DNA from: CAVXXB01 sp963765585
Lineage (GTDB): Bacteria > Calditrichota > Calditrichia > JAJRVZ01
Direction of reading: 5' to 3'
Assembly (NCBI GenBank): GCA_963765585.1
Contig: CAVXXB010000015.1
Coordinates: 1 to 64,000 of the forward strand
DNA length: 64,000 bases
Shown here: positions 62,277-64,000 of the stretch, in pieces
Layout: every line of letters starts with the position of its first letter
How positions within the stretch are numbered: the stretch's first letter is position 1
The notes under the pieces: model-generated
What the model was told of the DNA's origin: nothing
Seen by the model: only the letters and a program-made list of their open reading frames with translations
Databases searched by the model: none
Position numbers and translations under genes: made by a program

Positions 62277-63705
62277 TCATGATAAATATTCATTTATAGC
62301 AGCTGCCGCGACGCGACCATCTTTTATTGCTGTCACAATCAATGAGGCACCGGTAACGGAATCTCCCGCTGCAAAAATGGCGGCCTTACTCGTCTGCCTG
62401 CGGGCATCAGTTTTAATATTTCCCCGTTGATCAAATTCCAGATCAAGTTCTTTGAGTAAGCGGTTATGTTCCACATGTTCAAAACCAATCGCCAAAATCA
62501 CCAGGTCAACTTCTTTCTTAAATTCACTATTTGCAATTTCGGATAACATATACTTACCATTTTGCTCATCTTGATTCCAGATGACTTTTTTGAACTCGGT
62601 TTGTGCCAAATGATTATTTTTTCCGGAAAATTTATTGGTTTGTATGGACCAATCCCGGTGGCAACCCTCTTCATGCGAACTTGATGTTCGCAAAATATTT
62701 GGCCATTCAGGCCAGTTCGGATTCCAATTATATTTCCAATCCATCGGTTTTGGCATAATTTCATATTGAGTCACTTCTGCTGCTCCCTGGCGGTTGGCAG
62801 TGCCCACGCAATCAGACCCCGTATCACCTCCACCCAAAACCAGTATCCTTTTACCTCTAGCAGATATGATTTTCTTTTCATTTAAATCACCATCGACATA
62901 TCTGTTTGAAAGGGTTAAATATTCCATCGCCTGATGTATGCCCTTCAGATTCCTTCCCTGCACATCAATATCCCGTGCTTTTCCGGCACCCATCGTAAGT
63001 AAAATAACATCGAATGACTTTTGCAGATATCGGGCGGAAATATCCTCACCGATATCAATATCTGTTTCGAAAATTACACCTTCGGCTTCCAGTCTGTTTT
63101 AGCCGCCTGTCGATAATGTACTTTTCCAATTTAAAATCCGGGATTCCATAGCGAAGTAAACCACCAATTTTAGGTGATTTTTCAAAGAGCGTAACCATAT
63201 GACCCTCACGGCGTAATTGCTGGGCCGCAGCCAGACCAGCCGGACCGGAACCAATGATCGCTATTTTTTTTCCGGTTTCTTTTTTCGGGATTTGTGGCAG
63301 AACCCACTCATTCTCAAATGCTTTCTCGATGATTGATAATTCTATCTGTTTTATCGTGACCGGGCCGTCATTTATTGAAAGTGTGCATGCTGATTCACAT
63401 GGCGCCGGGCACAGTCGTCCGGTAAATTCAGGGAAATTATTTGTCCTTTCCAATCTTAGAAATGCTTCCTGCCATGAATTTTTATATACAAGATCATTCC
63501 ATTCAGGAATAAGATTATCTACCGGACACCCCTTACTGGAGTGGCAGAATGGGATGCTGCAATCCATGCATCGTGCCGCCTGAGTAGTGAGCTGTTGTTC
63601 ACTGGGCAGCGTATCAAATTCCTTATAATGGGTGAGACGTTTCTTTACCGGTTCGCTTTCTGATTTTTGAACCTTATATTCCATAAATCCAGTGGGTTTA
63701 CCCAT
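62277..63705 (-). pseudogene. gltD: Glutamate synthase small subunit (frameshifted)
   Basis: FAD/Fe-S subunit that supplies electrons for glutamate synthesis from glutamine and 2-oxoglutarate. The N-terminal part (from 63705) shows the family start MGKPTGFMEYK, ferredoxin-type cysteines (CMDCSIPFCHSS) and the FAD motif GSGPAGLAAA; the C-terminal part shows the NADPH motif GGGDTGSDCVG and FAAGDSVTGASL. One extra base near 63093 breaks the frame after RRLKQ; removing it gives RRLKQLEAEGVIFETD and a continuous 475-residue protein. The total length, 1429 bases, is a multiple of three plus one. It starts 2 bases after gltB. The break may be an assembly error. Confidence 0.9.
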
Positions 63706-63707
63706 TG

Positions 63708-64000
63708 CTAGTATACCTCCTCGGTCATGCCAACCATATCAGATTCTTTTGAAAACTTTTCCTGAATTCGGTCAAGGGCTTTCTTGTATTCAATTGGCAT
63801 CACCCTTACAAAATAGGGGAGAATATCTTCCCAGGCCTCAAGGATATGCGCCCCAAGTTTACTTCCGGTGTAAGTAACATGGTTTTCAATATATTTTTTC
63901 AGAAAAATTTCATCCTGCTCTGACCGTACCTGTTCGATATCCACCATCTCCAGATTGCATCGGGTATCAAACAACTGATTTTCATCAAGTACATAGGCAA
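63708..64000 (-). CDS. gltB: Glutamate synthase large subunit, C-terminal fragment
   Basis: Partial gene running off the right edge. The readable part ends with LEMVDIEQVRSEQDE, NHVTYTGSKLGAHIL and FVRVMPIEYKKAL, typical of the last part of the large subunit, which follows the glutamine amidotransferase and FMN domains. It lies 2 bases upstream of gltD. The frame is open to base 64000. Confidence 0.93.
   Translation of the reverse strand, partial: AYVLDENQLFDTRCNLEMVDIEQVRSEQDEIFLKKYIENHVTYTGSKLGAHILEAWEDILPYFVRVMPIEYKKALDRIQEKFSKESDMVGMTEEVY

Noticed and set aside
62277..62993. C-terminal half of gltD read as a separate gene
   Set aside because: The upstream frame continues without a stop to the break near 63093, and removing one base joins both halves of the known family.

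Overview
This window comes from a bacterial chromosome of moderately low GC. It looks like a member of the FCB superphylum or a neighbouring candidate phylum (Neomarinimicrobiota, Calditrichota or KSB1-like). The grounds are the secreted proteins with a C-terminal FlgD-like or T9SS-like module, lamin-tail domains, the VWA/YbbR/TPR lipoprotein repertoire, the fatty-acid operon order and the many degenerate heptanucleotide repeats between genes. The phylum is inferred from general resemblance; there is no rRNA gene in the window.

Layout. 1-2323 holds the end of a surface polysaccharide locus: an SLBB export protein broken by a frameshift, then wecB. 2553-17893 is one long block on the minus strand. 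Read in the direction of transcription it runs COG2403 P-loop protein, carbamate kinase, sucC, sucD, ndk, 3-hydroxyacyl-CoA dehydrogenase, ackA, DUF177, rpmF, plsX, fabH, a CsgG/TPR lipoprotein, fabD, fabG, acpP, fabF, rnc. It combines substrate-level phosphorylation with type II fatty acid synthesis. 18304-32305 holds pruA, a lamin-tail/VWA/tsaD/YbbR group, a mutM-TPR-HEAT-adenosine-specific kinase operon, trxB and an APC permease. 32501-43576 is more accessory: a frameshifted protein made of 16-residue glycine-rich repeats, a small outer-membrane barrel, a secreted double jelly-roll protein, a two-component system, a nitrilase, an esterase, a C1B peptidase, a TauE-like permease and a lone DNA methyltransferase.

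43918-44412 is a nickel superoxide dismutase with a Sec signal peptide placed so that cleavage would expose the metal-binding His. It is followed by a strong terminator and a 470-base AT-rich gap with two perfect and two near-perfect DnaA boxes. 44933-53318 is a symmetric, divergently transcribed surface-glycan or glycolipid cluster: two paralogous radical SAM/SPASM proteins, three membrane glycosyltransferases, a UPF0104-type membrane protein and a Wzi-like outer-membrane protein. This is the best candidate here for an undescribed pathway. An amidohydrolase of the uronate-isomerase type follows.

54721-63974 returns to housekeeping: rpsB-tsf-pyrH-frr with a structured 5' leader, rplM-rpsI, pyrR-pyrB-pyrC behind a PyrR-type attenuator, and gltB-gltD, where gltD carries a frameshift. 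Three otherwise good genes (at about 581, 32756 and 63093) each carry one extra base. That suggests assembly or read errors unless re-sequencing shows otherwise.

Intergenic DNA is dominated by 7-base-periodic degenerate repeats, often in inverted pairs, and by paired-hairpin palindromes. I saw no CRISPR array, rRNA, tRNA or complete insertion sequence.
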